From Gemmatimonadota bacterium (GTDB taxonomy: Bacteria > Gemmatimonadota > Gemmatimonadetes > Gemmatimonadales > Gemmatimonadaceae), in NCBI GenBank assembly GCA_016871915.1, contig VHBP01000022.1, positions 1 through 34,422 of the forward strand: a stretch of DNA of 34,422 bases. Reading direction: 5' to 3'. The position numbers and the translations under genes were made by a program. Positions 8,879 to 17,289 of the stretch are shown here, one piece after another; positions within the stretch are counted from its first letter, which is position 1; each line of letters begins with the position of its first letter. The notes beneath the pieces are model-generated. The model ran no database searches, was not told the origin of the DNA, and saw nothing but the letters and a program-made list of their open reading frames with translations.

Positions 8879-10930
8879 GTGCCCCACCGGCCTGCCCTCT
8901 CTCCGACCCAACGTGCCACGCTCGAGGCGGCGGCCCGGCGGATCGTCCCGCACGCCTTCACCGATCCGGCGCGTGGCGACGCACTGATGCGCGCACTCCT
9001 GGCGCGGATCGGCGGGCTCTCCTCTCGTAAGCAGCGCGACCTCCGGCTCGCGCTCACCCTCTTCGGGTCGCGAGCGAGCGCGCTGACGAGCGGCCTCCTC
9101 CCGCGCCCCTTCCTCGCACAGTCCCCGGAGCGCCAAGACCGGCAGTTCGAGCGCTGGCTCACCTCCTCCGTCGCCGCCTTCCGTACCATCGCGCAGGCGA
9201 TCCGCCGCCTCGTCATCTTCACCGAATACACCACGCCGGCGGCCCACCACGAGATCGGCTATCACGGCCCGTATCACACCCGCGGACCGCTGTTCTCATG
9301 GGAGGGGGTGCTCCCCGGCGCCGAGACCGACACCGAGCCGGTCGCGCGCGCCGCAGCGCCCGGGACGGCACATCATCCCCCGCCATTCACCTCGACGCTC
9401 ACGCCGCTCGCCCTCGACGAGAAGACCCTCCGCGCCGATGCCATCGTGATCGGGACCGGCGCTGGCGGCGCGGTCGCCGCCGCACGGCTCGCCGAGTCAG
9501 GCCTCGATGTGCTGATCCTCGAGTCAGGCGCCCTCCGCGATGGCCACGACTTCACCGAGGTCGAGCTCGATGCCCTCGGGCACCTCTACGCCGAGGGAGG
9601 CCAGCGCACCACCGACGACCTCGGCGTCTCGATCGTCCAAGGGGTGGGCGTCGGCGGTGGGACGAACGTGAACTGGATGGTCATGCTCCGCACCCCCGAT
9701 TGGGTGCTCGATGAGTGGGCCACCGCGCATGGCACCGAGGGGATGCGCCCCGCCGATCTCGCACCGACCTTCGATCAGATCGAGGACGAGGTCCACGCGC
9801 GCATCGTCCCTGACGACGCGCATTCTCCGAGCAATCGCATCATCCTCGACGGCTCCGCCCGACTCGGTTGGTCGGCGCGAAGTGTGCGCATCAATGCGCG
9901 TGGGTGCGTGCGCACCGGCTTCTGCGGCTACGGTTGTCGCACCGGCGCCAAACAGGGCGGACTGCAGATCTTCCTGCCACGGGCCCAGGCGGCGGGCGCA
10001 CGGATCCTCCCGAACGCGACCGTCGAGAGGATCCGGATCGTCGAGCGGAAAGGCGCCTTCCCCAAGAAGCGGCTCACCGTGCGACACACGAACGCGAGCG
10101 GCGAGGTGCATGTGCTCCGCGCCGAGGCACCGATCGTGATCGTCGCGGGGGGCGCGATCGAGACGCCGGCATTGCTCCAGCGCTCACGGATGGGGGGCGG
10201 CGGCACCGGGCGCTTCCTCCGTCTGCATCCGACCACCGGGGTCTTCGGCCGCTACGATCATCCGATCTACGGCGCCGGTGGGATCCCGATGACCACGGTG
10301 AACGACCAGTTCCATCGACTCGATGCCAACGGCTACGGGGTCTGGATCGAGAGTCCGCCCTTGCATCCGGGGATCGGGGCCCCGGCGGCCTCGGGGTTCG
10401 GTGCCGCGCATCGCGAGACGATGCTCGCCTTCGATCATCTCGGGGCGCTGGTGATCCTCGCGCGCGACGGCGCGCAGCGTGGGCAGTCTGACGGAGAGGT
10501 GCGGGCGCGCCGAGATGGGTCGCTCTCGATTGGCTATCGCCTGAGCGCCGCCGACGCGCGGCATCTGGAGGAGGGGATGGTCGCGGCGGCGCGGATCCAC
10601 TTCGCCGCGGGCGCCACGTCTGTGATCACCGGGCACTCCCCCGGCATCACCCTCCGACACGACCGTGAGGTCGACCGCCTGCGCGGACTCCCGATGGGCG
10701 CCAATCAGATCACCCTCTTCTCCGCGCATGTGAATGGCACGGCACGACTTGGGGCCGATCGCACCACCAGCGGGTGCGACCCGCACGGTGAGGTCTGGGG
10801 AGCCCCCGGCGTCTTCGTCGCCGATGGCTCCCTCCTCCCCACCGCCCCCGGGGTGAACCCTCAGGAGACGATCATGGCGCTCGTCACCGTGCTCGCCGAC
10901 CGCATCGCACGACGGTACCGAACCGCGTAA
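8879..10930 (+). CDS. GMC-family FAD oxidoreductase, long-chain-alcohol-oxidase (FAO)-like
   Basis: 683 residues from the GTG at 8879; an ATG at 8840 would add 13. Residues 1-170 form an extra helical N-terminal region (ALSPTQRATLEAAARRIVPH, later IFTEYTTPAAHHEIGYHGP), like that of plant and yeast fatty-alcohol oxidases. The FAD-binding start follows near residue 187 (DAIVIGTGAGGAVAAARL, then LILESG), then VQGVGVGGGTNVNWM. The C-terminus has the GMC catalytic region HVNGTARLG and the closing GVNPQETIMAL. These enzymes oxidise alcohols to aldehydes with O2 or another acceptor; a long-chain alcohol substrate is inferred from the architecture. A Cys-rich stretch, GCVRTGFCGYGCRTGAKQG, lies mid-protein and is typical of this subfamily. 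No signal peptide is seen. Transketolase follows after 12 bases. Confidence 0.85.
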   Translation: MPHRPALSPTQRATLEAAARRIVPHAFTDPARGDALMRALLARIGGLSSRKQRDLRLALTLFGSRASALTSGLLPRPFLAQSPERQDRQFERWLTSSVAAFRTIAQAIRRLVIFTEYTTPAAHHEIGYHGPYHTRGPLFSWEGVLPGAETDTEPVARAAAPGTAHHPPPFTSTLTPLALDEKTLRADAIVIGTGAGGAVAAARLAESGLDVLILESGALRDGHDFTEVELDALGHLYAEGGQRTTDDLGVSIVQGVGVGGGTNVNWMVMLRTPDWVLDEWATAHGTEGMRPADLAPTFDQIEDEVHARIVPDDAHSPSNRIILDGSARLGWSARSVRINARGCVRTGFCGYGCRTGAKQGGLQIFLPRAQAAGARILPNATVERIRIVERKGAFPKKRLTVRHTNASGEVHVLRAEAPIVIVAGGAIETPALLQRSRMGGGGTGRFLRLHPTTGVFGRYDHPIYGAGGIPMTTVNDQFHRLDANGYGVWIESPPLHPGIGAPAASGFGAAHRETMLAFDHLGALVILARDGAQRGQSDGEVRARRDGSLSIGYRLSAADARHLEEGMVAAARIHFAAGATSVITGHSPGITLRHDREVDRLRGLPMGANQITLFSAHVNGTARLGADRTTSGCDPHGEVWGAPGVFVADGSLLPTAPGVNPQETIMALVTVLADRIARRYRTA

Positions 10931-10942
10931 CTTTCGCGGCGC

Positions 10943-12940
10943 ATGTCTCACGCCGCCCTGCAGAAGCTCGCCATCGACACGGTCCGCACCCTCGCCATGG
11001 ATGCGGTACAACAGGCCGAATCCGGCCACCCTGGGACCCCGATGGCCCTCGCCCCGCTCGCCTACGCGCTCTACACGCGTCATGTGCGACACAACCCCGC
11101 CGATCCGCACTGGCCCGATCGCGATCGCGTGGTGCTCTCCGCGGGCCATGCGTCGATGCTCCTCTACGCGACGCTCCACCTCTCGGGGTACGATCTCTCG
11201 CTCGACGAGATCAAGGCCTTCCGGCAGTGGGGGAGCAAGACGCCGGGCCACCCCGAGGTGGGACACACCCCAGGCGTCGAGACGACCACGGGCCCCCTCG
11301 GCCAAGGGATCGCCAACGCCGTCGGGATGGCGGTCGCCGAAGCGCATCTCGCGGCGACCTTCAATCGTGAGGGGCACGCGGCGATCGATCATCACACCTG
11401 GTTCATCGCCGGCGATGGCTGCCTCATGGAGGGGATCTCGCATGAGGCCGCCTCCTTCGCGGGCCACCAGCAGCTCGGCAAGCTCATCGGCTTCTTCGAT
11501 GACAACAACATCACCATCGACGGCCGTGTCGACCTGAGCTGCAGCGACGACGTCGCGCAGCGCTTCGCGAGCTATGGCTGGCAGGTCCTCCATCTCGCCG
11601 ACGTCAACGATCAGGACGCGATCGATCGCGTGATCGCCGAGGCGAAGGCCGACACGCAGCGCCCGACCCTCGTCATCACGCGCACGATCATCGGCTTCGG
11701 CTCACCCAACCGTGCCGATACCGCCAAGGCGCATGGCGAGCCGCTCGGGAAGGACGAGATCACGCTCACCAAGCAGGCGTATGGCTGGCCGAGCACCGAG
11801 CCCTTCCATGTGCCTGCGGAGTCACTCGCGCACTGGCGCGAGGCCAAGGCGCGCGGCGTGGCGATGCAGGCGGAGTGGATGACGCGCTTCATGGCGTACA
11901 CGAAGACGCATCCCGAGCTCGCCAAGGAACTGGGGCGTCGCTGGCATGGCGATCTCCCCGCCGCGTGGGAGAAGGCGCTCCCGACCTTCGATGCCTCGAA
12001 CGGGAAGCTCGCGAGCCGCGCCGCCTCAGGCGTGGTGATCAACGCGATCGCCCCGAGTCTCCCCGAGCTGATCGGTGGCTCCGCCGATCTCACTGGGAGC
12101 AATCTCACGAACGTGAAGGGCGCCGCGCCCTTCTCCGCGAAGGATCGAACGGGGCGGAACTTCCACTTCGGGATCCGCGAGCATGGCATGGGTGGGATCA
12201 TGAACGGGATGGCGCTGCACGGCGGGGTGATCCCGTACGGCGGCACCTTTCTCGTCTTCGCGGACTACATGCGGCCGGCGATCCGTCTCGCGGCACTCAT
12301 GAAGCAGCAGTGCATCTACGTCTTCACGCACGACTCCATCGGGCTCGGCGAGGACGGCCCCACGCACCAGCCGGTGGAGCAGCTCACCTCGCTGCGGTGC
12401 ATCCCGGGACTCCAGGTGCTGCGCCCCGGCGATGCGCACGAGACCGCCGAGGCGTGGCGTGCCGCGCTCAAATACAAGACGGGACCGAGCGCGATCGTCC
12501 TCACGCGGCAAGCGTTGCCGTTGATCGATCGCACGACCGCGGCCCCGGCGAGCGAGGTGGCGAAGGGCGCCTATGTGCTCGTCGACGCGCCAGCGGGGAC
12601 CAAGCCGTCGGCCATCCTCATGGCGAGCGGCTCCGAGGTGCAGCTCGCGCTCGCGGCACATCAGGAGCTCGCGCAGCAGGGGATCGGGACGCGCGTGGTG
12701 TCGATGTGTTCGATGGAGCTCTTCGCCGCGCAGCCGGAGTCGTATCGCGCGAGCGTGTTGCCGCGTGGCCCCAAGCGCGTGGCGATCGAGGCTGCGCATC
12801 CGATGAGCTGGTACCGCTGGGTCGGGACCGATGGCGTGGTCATCGGGATCGAGGGCTTTGGCGCGAGCGCGCCGTATCAGCGGCTCTATTCGGAGTATGG
12901 GCTCACCACCGCGGCGGTCGTCGCGGCGGTCCGCGGGTAG
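10943..12940 (+). CDS. tkt: Transketolase
   Basis: 665 residues, the normal size. Transketolase moves two-carbon ketol units between sugar phosphates in the non-oxidative pentose phosphate pathway, using thiamine diphosphate and a divalent metal. Visible signatures are the N-terminal [18 protein letters not shown], the ThDP/metal-binding region [19 protein letters not shown] with [11 protein letters not shown], the pyrimidine-domain stretch [19 protein letters not shown], and a C-terminal domain with [10 protein letters not shown]. The start is the ATG 12 bases after the GMC gene stop; a TAACTT hexamer nine bases upstream overlaps that stop codon and might be a -10. No ribosome-binding site is obvious. 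The next gene begins within a few bases of the TAG. The assignment is firm. Confidence 0.97.
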   Translation: MSHAALQKLAIDTVRTLAMDAVQQAESGHPGTPMALAPLAYALYTRHVRHNPADPHWPDRDRVVLSAGHASMLLYATLHLSGYDLSLDEIKAFRQWGSKTPGHPEVGHTPGVETTTGPLGQGIANAVGMAVAEAHLAATFNREGHAAIDHHTWFIAGDGCLMEGISHEAASFAGHQQLGKLIGFFDDNNITIDGRVDLSCSDDVAQRFASYGWQVLHLADVNDQDAIDRVIAEAKADTQRPTLVITRTIIGFGSPNRADTAKAHGEPLGKDEITLTKQAYGWPSTEPFHVPAESLAHWREAKARGVAMQAEWMTRFMAYTKTHPELAKELGRRWHGDLPAAWEKALPTFDASNGKLASRAASGVVINAIAPSLPELIGGSADLTGSNLTNVKGAAPFSAKDRTGRNFHFGIREHGMGGIMNGMALHGGVIPYGGTFLVFADYMRPAIRLAALMKQQCIYVFTHDSIGLGEDGPTHQPVEQLTSLRCIPGLQVLRPGDAHETAEAWRAALKYKTGPSAIVLTRQALPLIDRTTAAPASEVAKGAYVLVDAPAGTKPSAILMASGSEVQLALAAHQELAQQGIGTRVVSMCSMELFAAQPESYRASVLPRGPKRVAIEAAHPMSWYRWVGTDGVVIGIEGFGASAPYQRLYSEYGLTTAAVVAAVRG

Positions 12941-12953
12941 GAGCGGACGCATC
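12939..12953 (+). promoter_or_regulatory. AGGAG ribosome-binding site in front of an ATC codon
   Basis: AGGAG (12939-12943) overlaps the tkt stop codon and is followed after seven bases by ATC (12951-12953), the first codon of the conserved N-terminus of the ATP-grasp enzyme. No ATG, GTG or TTG lies in frame at this position, so the site points to initiation at AUC. The alternative is the in-frame ATG at 12897, inside tkt. Confidence 0.5.
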
Positions 12954-13964
12954 CCGCGACACCGCGTCCTCCTCCTCACCCATCCTGACCTCGTCCCCCC
13001 GGACGCGGACGCGACCCGCTCGGCGCGCGATGCCTTTGCCGTCAAGACGGAATCCGATGTCATCACCACGCTCCGGGCGAGCGGTCACGAGGTCCACGTC
13101 CTCGGCGTGCAATGGGAGCTGCACCCCATCCGCGAGGCCGTCGAACGCATCCAACCCGACCTCGTCTTCAATCTCCTCGAGGAGTTCTACGGCGAGACGA
13201 CCTACGATCACAACGTCGTCTCATATCTTGAGCTGAAGCGGATCCCGTACACCGGATGCAACCCGCGCGGGCTCGTCCTCGCGCGGGGGAAGGCGATCTC
13301 CAAGATGCTCGCCACCCATCACCGGATCCGGGTCCCGCGCTTCGCCGTCTTCCCGCGGGGAAAGAAGGCGCGCCGCCCGCGCGACCTCACCTTCCCACTC
13401 ATCGTGAAGTCACTCGTCGCCGATGCATCGCTCGGGATCGCGAAGGCCTCCGTCGTCGATTCCGACGAGAAGCTCGCCGAGCGTGTGCGCTTCATCCATG
13501 AGCGGATCGGCCACGATGCGATCGCCGAGCAGTTCATCATCGGGCGCGAGCTCTCGGTGAGCGTGATGGGGAATGATCGCCTCCGCGCCTTCACCCCCTG
13601 GGAGCTCCGACAGACCTCGCTCGCCGCCGACGAACCGCTGATCGCCACGGAACGGCTGAAGCACGATCCCATCTTCCAGCAGCGCCATGGCGTCGTGATC
13701 GGTCCCGCGACCGACCTCCCCGAGGAGGTCATGACCAAACTGATCCGCGACAGCAAGCGGATCTATCGGCTGCTCGAGCTCTCCGGGTACGCACGCATCG
13801 ACTTCCGACTCGACGCCGAGGGACGGAGCTACTTCCTCGAGGCGAATCCCAATCCTGACATCGCGCAGAGCGAGGAGTTCGCGCAGTCCGCCGCGCACGA
13901 TGGGCTCCCGTACCCTGCTCTCCTCGATCGACTCCTGCAGCTCGGGCTCGACCGCGCATCATAG
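12951..13964 (+). CDS. ATP-grasp ligase of the D-alanine-D-alanine ligase type
   Basis: About 337 residues from the proposed AUC start. The N-terminus RVLLLTHPDLVPPDAD is the expected first strand. It is followed by DLVFNLLEEFYGE, YTGCNPRGLVLARGKAIS, a lysine-containing ATP-grasp strand (LIVKSLVADASLGIAKAS), EQFIIGRELSVSVMG, and the metal-binding end DFRLDAEGRSYFLEANPNPD with the Glu-x-Asn pair. These are hallmarks of Ddl-like ligases, which join a carboxylate to an amine using ATP. Whether the substrate is D-Ala for peptidoglycan or another amino acid is unclear, because it is not in a cell-wall cluster. The normal start codon appears to be missing (ATC at the expected site); an ATG at 12897 would add 18 residues and overlap tkt by 44 bases. 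Confidence 0.82.
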   Translation: MPRHRVLLLTHPDLVPPDADATRSARDAFAVKTESDVITTLRASGHEVHVLGVQWELHPIREAVERIQPDLVFNLLEEFYGETTYDHNVVSYLELKRIPYTGCNPRGLVLARGKAISKMLATHHRIRVPRFAVFPRGKKARRPRDLTFPLIVKSLVADASLGIAKASVVDSDEKLAERVRFIHERIGHDAIAEQFIIGRELSVSVMGNDRLRAFTPWELRQTSLAADEPLIATERLKHDPIFQQRHGVVIGPATDLPEEVMTKLIRDSKRIYRLLELSGYARIDFRLDAEGRSYFLEANPNPDIAQSEEFAQSAAHDGLPYPALLDRLLQLGLDRAS

Positions 13965-14042
13965 GCTGCAGTCAGGCGCCGCCTGGCGAATCGCCTGCGT
14001 CCACCACTCAACACTTGGCTGTCCCTCGACGTACTCTCCTCG

Positions 14043-15329
14043 ATGCCTATCCTCCGCACCCTTCGGCGCGCCGGCCTCGTCGGCGCGCTCCTCGTCTCGG
14101 CCCTCCCCGCTGTCACCGGCGCCCAGAGCGACCGCGATCCACGCCTCCGCGTCTTCCTCGACTGCCAATTCGGTGGCTGCGATCGGAACTTCTTCATCAA
14201 CGAACTCCCCTTCGCCCTCTGGACGCAGGATCGACTCGATGGGGACGTGCATCTCCTCATCACCCGACTCGGCACGGCGAGCGGAGGCGGTGCCTACACC
14301 CTCACCTTCCTCGGCCAGCGCCGATTCGCCGGACGGGGCGATACCCTCACGACCCAGCTCCCTCCCAACACCACCGAGGATCTCCGGCGGCGGGAGCTCG
14401 CACGGGTCATGAAGCTCGGGCTCGTCCCCTATCTGACGCGCCTGCCAGGACAGGAACGCTTCTCCGTCGCCTACGCCGTGCCGAAGGACGCCCCCGCGGC
14501 CCCCGACCTCTCGGCGGTGCAGGACCCGTGGAATCTCTGGGTCTACCGCCTCCGGGCGAATGGGGGTGGGAGCGCCGAGAGTCGCGCGAGCAACTATGAG
14601 CTCACCAGCAACGTCAGCGCCTCGCGCGTGACCGAGACGTGGAAGGTCACCTTCTGGGGCGGGCAGGAATACCGCTTCAATCGCTTCAAGCTCTCCGATT
14701 CCACGGAGCGACGCTTCATCCTCCGCAACGCCGATGCCGGCGCACGGATCGTGCGCAGTCTCAGTGACCATTGGTCGGTGGCCGGGCGCGCCAACGCAGG
14801 CTTCACCGAGTTCCGGAATCAGGACCTCTATGGCTCGCTCGAGGCGGCGGCGGAGTACAACCTCTTCCCCTGGCAGGAGGCGACGAGCCGCCAGCTCCTC
14901 GGGATCATCTCCATCGGGGGACGCTACTTCGATTACCGCGAGGAGACGATCTACGGGCAGCGGACCGAATTCCGACCGGTCGCGCGCGCCATCCTCGCGG
15001 GGGAGAGCCGGCAGACCTGGGGGACGATCGACGCCGCCCTTCGCTATACCAAGTACCTCCACGATGCCCGGACCTACAGCCTCGGCTTCAATGGTCGGAC
15101 CAACATCCGACTCACCCGCGGCCTCTCGATCGAGCTCCGCGGCGAGGCCGCCAAGGTGAACGATCAGCTCTTCCTCGCCCGCGGGAGCGCCTCCGACGAT
15201 GAGGTCCTCACTCGGCAGCGGGCCCTCGCCACCGCCTACCGACTGAACGGCGGGGTGGGGCTCAGCTTTACCTTCGGTTCCATCTATAATTCCATCGTGA
15301 ACCCGCGCCTCGAAGAACTCGGCAACTGA
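14043..15329 (+). CDS. Exported protein of unknown function, barrel-like C-terminus
   Basis: 428 residues with a Sec signal peptide (LVGALLVSALPAVTGAQS, cleavage near GA-QS). The mature N-terminus has LRVFLDCQFGGCDRNFF with Cys41 and Cys46, the only two cysteines. Next comes a 100-residue domain (VHLLITRLG, then GGAYTLTFLGQRRF), then from about residue 170 alternating polar/aromatic strands (TETWKVTFWGGQEYRF, YSLGFNGRTNIRL, GGVGLSFTFGSIYN) that suggest an outer-membrane beta-barrel. I recall similar proteins only as hypothetical ones in several phyla and assign no function. The start is the ATG five bases after a TACTCT hexamer. It is followed after five bases by a VKOR-type disulfide-forming enzyme, which suggests that its cysteine pair is oxidised in the periplasm. 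Confidence 0.75.
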   Translation: MPILRTLRRAGLVGALLVSALPAVTGAQSDRDPRLRVFLDCQFGGCDRNFFINELPFALWTQDRLDGDVHLLITRLGTASGGGAYTLTFLGQRRFAGRGDTLTTQLPPNTTEDLRRRELARVMKLGLVPYLTRLPGQERFSVAYAVPKDAPAAPDLSAVQDPWNLWVYRLRANGGGSAESRASNYELTSNVSASRVTETWKVTFWGGQEYRFNRFKLSDSTERRFILRNADAGARIVRSLSDHWSVAGRANAGFTEFRNQDLYGSLEAAAEYNLFPWQEATSRQLLGIISIGGRYFDYREETIYGQRTEFRPVARAILAGESRQTWGTIDAALRYTKYLHDARTYSLGFNGRTNIRLTRGLSIELRGEAAKVNDQLFLARGSASDDEVLTRQRALATAYRLNGGVGLSFTFGSIYNSIVNPRLEELGN

Positions 15330-15334
15330 GTCGG

Positions 15335-15853
15335 ATGTCTCGCGACGACACCCCGCGCGATGGCCTCCTCGGGCTGACCTATCGCCAGCTCGTGGCACTC
15401 ATCGCGCTTGTGAACGCCTTCATCGCGACCTATCTGCATCTTTGGAAGATCGGGAAGGCGGGCACCCTCGCGTGTGGGGGGAACGGAGGATGTGCGGTCG
15501 TCCAGTTCAGTCAGTGGAGCTGGGTCCGTCTGCCCTGGCAGGACCCCTCGAGCCTCGGGGTTGATGTCGCGCTGATCGGCGCAATCGGCTACACCGTGGT
15601 GTTACTCGCCGCGCTCTGGGGCGCGCGCGAATCTCTCGCCGATGCGCGGGGCCCAGTGATCGCCCTCGCTGGGCTCGTCTTTCCCGCGATCCTCTTCACC
15701 GTCCGGCTCAAGTACGCTGAATGGGTCGTGTTAGGCACCTTCTGCCCCTGGTGCTTCATCTCGACCGTCTCGATCACCCTCCTCGGGGTGCTCGTCGCCC
15801 TCGAGTGGCGGCGGGTCAGGCGACTCGCTCGAGGGCGCGCCGCAGCCGACTGA
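15335..15853 (+). CDS. Vitamin K epoxide reductase (VKOR) family disulfide-forming membrane protein
   Basis: 172 residues with about four or five membrane segments (QLVALIALVNAFIATYLHLW, VALIGAIGYTVVLLAALW, VIALAGLVFPAILFTV, FISTVSITLLGVLVAL). The cysteine layout matches bacterial VKOR: Cys47 and Cys53 in the loop LACGGNGGC, and the quinone-side CPWC with Cys137 and Cys140. Bacterial VKORs reoxidise a DsbA-like thioredoxin partner and pass electrons to quinone, replacing DsbB. No thioredoxin domain is fused here, and none is encoded beside it, so the partner must lie elsewhere. It starts five bases after the exported barrel-like gene and overlaps the end of the convergent aminotransferase gene by 38 bases. 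Confidence 0.88.
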   Translation: MSRDDTPRDGLLGLTYRQLVALIALVNAFIATYLHLWKIGKAGTLACGGNGGCAVVQFSQWSWVRLPWQDPSSLGVDVALIGAIGYTVVLLAALWGARESLADARGPVIALAGLVFPAILFTVRLKYAEWVVLGTFCPWCFISTVSITLLGVLVALEWRRVRRLARGRAAAD

Positions 15854-17147
15854 CGACCTCCTCGATCTGCGCTGGCGAGATGATCAATGGCGGGGAGAGG
15901 GCGAGGATATCCATCGTGCTCCGCACCAAGAGATCCTGGTTGAAGAACGCCTCGACGAAGACGTCGTAGGCCCGTGAGCCCGGGGCATCTGGGCGCGGGG
16001 CGAGTTCGATCCCCGCGACGAGTCCGAGGTTACGGACATCGATCACATGCGGGGCATCGCGCAGGGTGTGCACGGCCTCTTCCCAGACCGGCGCAAGTGC
16101 GGCGACGCGCGTGAGCAGCGCCTCGTCCTCATAGAGCTGCAGCGTCGCGAGTCCGGCCGCCGCCGCGAGCGGGTGCCCGCTGTACGTGTACCCGTGGAAG
16201 AACTCGACCCCGCTCTTCGTGGCATGGACCACCGTGTCGTGGATCGCGCCACGCACCGCCGTCGCCCCCATCGGCACAGCGGCGTTGGTGATCCCCTTCG
16301 CCATCGCCATGAGATCCGGCGTGACGTTGAAGTACTGCGCCGCGAACAGCGTGCCGAGTCGACCGAAGCCTGTGATCACCTCATCGAAGATCAGCAGGAT
16401 CCCATGCTGGTCGCAGATCGCACGGAGTCGCTCGAGATAGCCGACCGGTGGGATCAGCACCCCGGTGCTCCCCGCCACCGGCTCCACGATCACCGCGGCG
16501 ATCGTCTCACCCCCACGGGTCGCGATGATCCCCTCCAAGGCGTCAGCGAGCTCCGCGCCCTGCGCCGGCATCCCGCGCGAGAAGGCGTTGCGTGCGAGGT
16601 CATGCGTGTGCGGGAGATGATCGACCTGCGGAAGGAGCTGCGCGGCAAACGCCGTACGATTGGGTGCGATCCCGCCGACTGAGATCCCACCGAAGCCGAC
16701 GCCATGATACCCGCGGAGCCGTCCGACGAATCGCGTCCGCTGCGTCTCCCCGCGCGCCTGGTGATATGCCAAGGCGATCTTGAGCGCGGTATCGACCGCC
16801 TCGGAGCCTGAGTTCGAGAAGAAGACCTGCGTGAGCCCCGGCGGGAGGATCCGCACGAGGCGCTCGGCGAGGGCGAAGCTCCCCGGATGCCCCATCTGGA
16901 ACCCGGGGGCGAAATCCAACTGTGCCGCCTGCCGCGCGATCGCCTCGACGATCGGCGCCCGCGCATGCCCCGCATTCACACACCAGAGCCCCGCCGTCCC
17001 ATCGAGGATCTGCCGCCCATCAGCCGACTGGTAGTGCATCTCCTTCGCGCCGACGAGCATCCGAGGCCGCGCCTTGAACGCCTTGTTGGCGGTAAAGGGC
17101 ATCCAAAGGTTGTCTAGGTTTTGAGGGCTGGCAGTAACGACAGACAT
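15816..17147 (-). CDS. Class III aminotransferase, beta-alanine (omega-amino acid):pyruvate type
   Basis: 443 residues. The opening LDNLWMPFTANKAFKARPR, then GTAGLWCVNAGHAR, FSNSGSEAVDTALKIALAYH and LIFDEVITGFGRLGTLFAA are class III aminotransferase signatures. The PLP-binding Lys284 is in MAMAKGITNAAVPMGA. From memory it is closest to the Pseudomonas omega-amino acid:pyruvate transaminase, which moves the amino group of beta-alanine or other omega-amines to pyruvate, giving malonate semialdehyde and alanine. The exact amine is not settled by sequence. I chose the ATG at 17147 because it gives the family N-terminus; the open frame continues far upstream, antisense to the susC-like gene, without meaning. 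It is divergent from the SusC/SusD pair with 142 bases between the starts, and convergent with the VKOR gene. Confidence 0.9.
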   Translation of the reverse strand: MSVVTASPQNLDNLWMPFTANKAFKARPRMLVGAKEMHYQSADGRQILDGTAGLWCVNAGHARAPIVEAIARQAAQLDFAPGFQMGHPGSFALAERLVRILPPGLTQVFFSNSGSEAVDTALKIALAYHQARGETQRTRFVGRLRGYHGVGFGGISVGGIAPNRTAFAAQLLPQVDHLPHTHDLARNAFSRGMPAQGAELADALEGIIATRGGETIAAVIVEPVAGSTGVLIPPVGYLERLRAICDQHGILLIFDEVITGFGRLGTLFAAQYFNVTPDLMAMAKGITNAAVPMGATAVRGAIHDTVVHATKSGVEFFHGYTYSGHPLAAAAGLATLQLYEDEALLTRVAALAPVWEEAVHTLRDAPHVIDVRNLGLVAGIELAPRPDAPGSRAYDVFVEAFFNQDLLVRSTMDILALSPPLIISPAQIEEVVSRLRRALERVA

Positions 17148-17160
17148 GGGTGGCTGGGGG

Positions 17161-17188
17161 TTGATTGTCACGGTTGGGAAACTACTCT
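17161..17188 (+). promoter_or_regulatory. Putative promoter of the SusC/SusD pair
   Basis: TTGATT (17161-17166), 16 bases and TACTCT (17183-17188) resemble a sigma70-type promoter. It would give a 5' leader of about 95 bases before the ATG at 17290, unlike the nearly leaderless layout of several other genes in the window. Confidence 0.4.
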
Positions 17189-17203
17189 GTAGCAGGGCCG
17201 CCT

Positions 17204-17232
17204 CGCCCGGGGGCCCCAGAAACACCCGGGCG
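17204..17232 (+). other. Perfect 8-bp hairpin in the SusC leader
   Basis: CGCCCGGG (17204-17211) and CCCGGGCG (17225-17232) are exact inverted repeats around a 13-base loop. The hairpin falls just after the inferred transcription start and about 57 bases before the ATG. It might stabilise the mRNA, bind a regulator or pause polymerase; nothing in the sequence decides between these. Confidence 0.5.
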
Positions 17233-17289
17233 GACGCACCGTGTTCAACGCTGCACCACTCGCACCTTCCTTTGAAAGAGGAGTACGGC

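Noticed and set aside
10184-11593. Minus-strand open frame of 469 codons opposite the GMC and tkt genes
   Set aside because: It spans two well-recognised genes on the other strand and has no recognisable motif.
13965-14010. CAGGC-GCC-GCCTG as a terminator after the ATP-grasp gene
   Set aside because: It has only a five-base stem with a three-base loop and no U-tract; such short repeats are expected by chance at this GC content.
13959-15398. Long minus-strand open frame of 479 codons opposite the exported barrel-like gene
   Set aside because: It is antisense to a gene with a signal peptide and strand pattern. Its product is Arg/Glu/Gly-rich without domains, the usual result of high GC at third codon positions.
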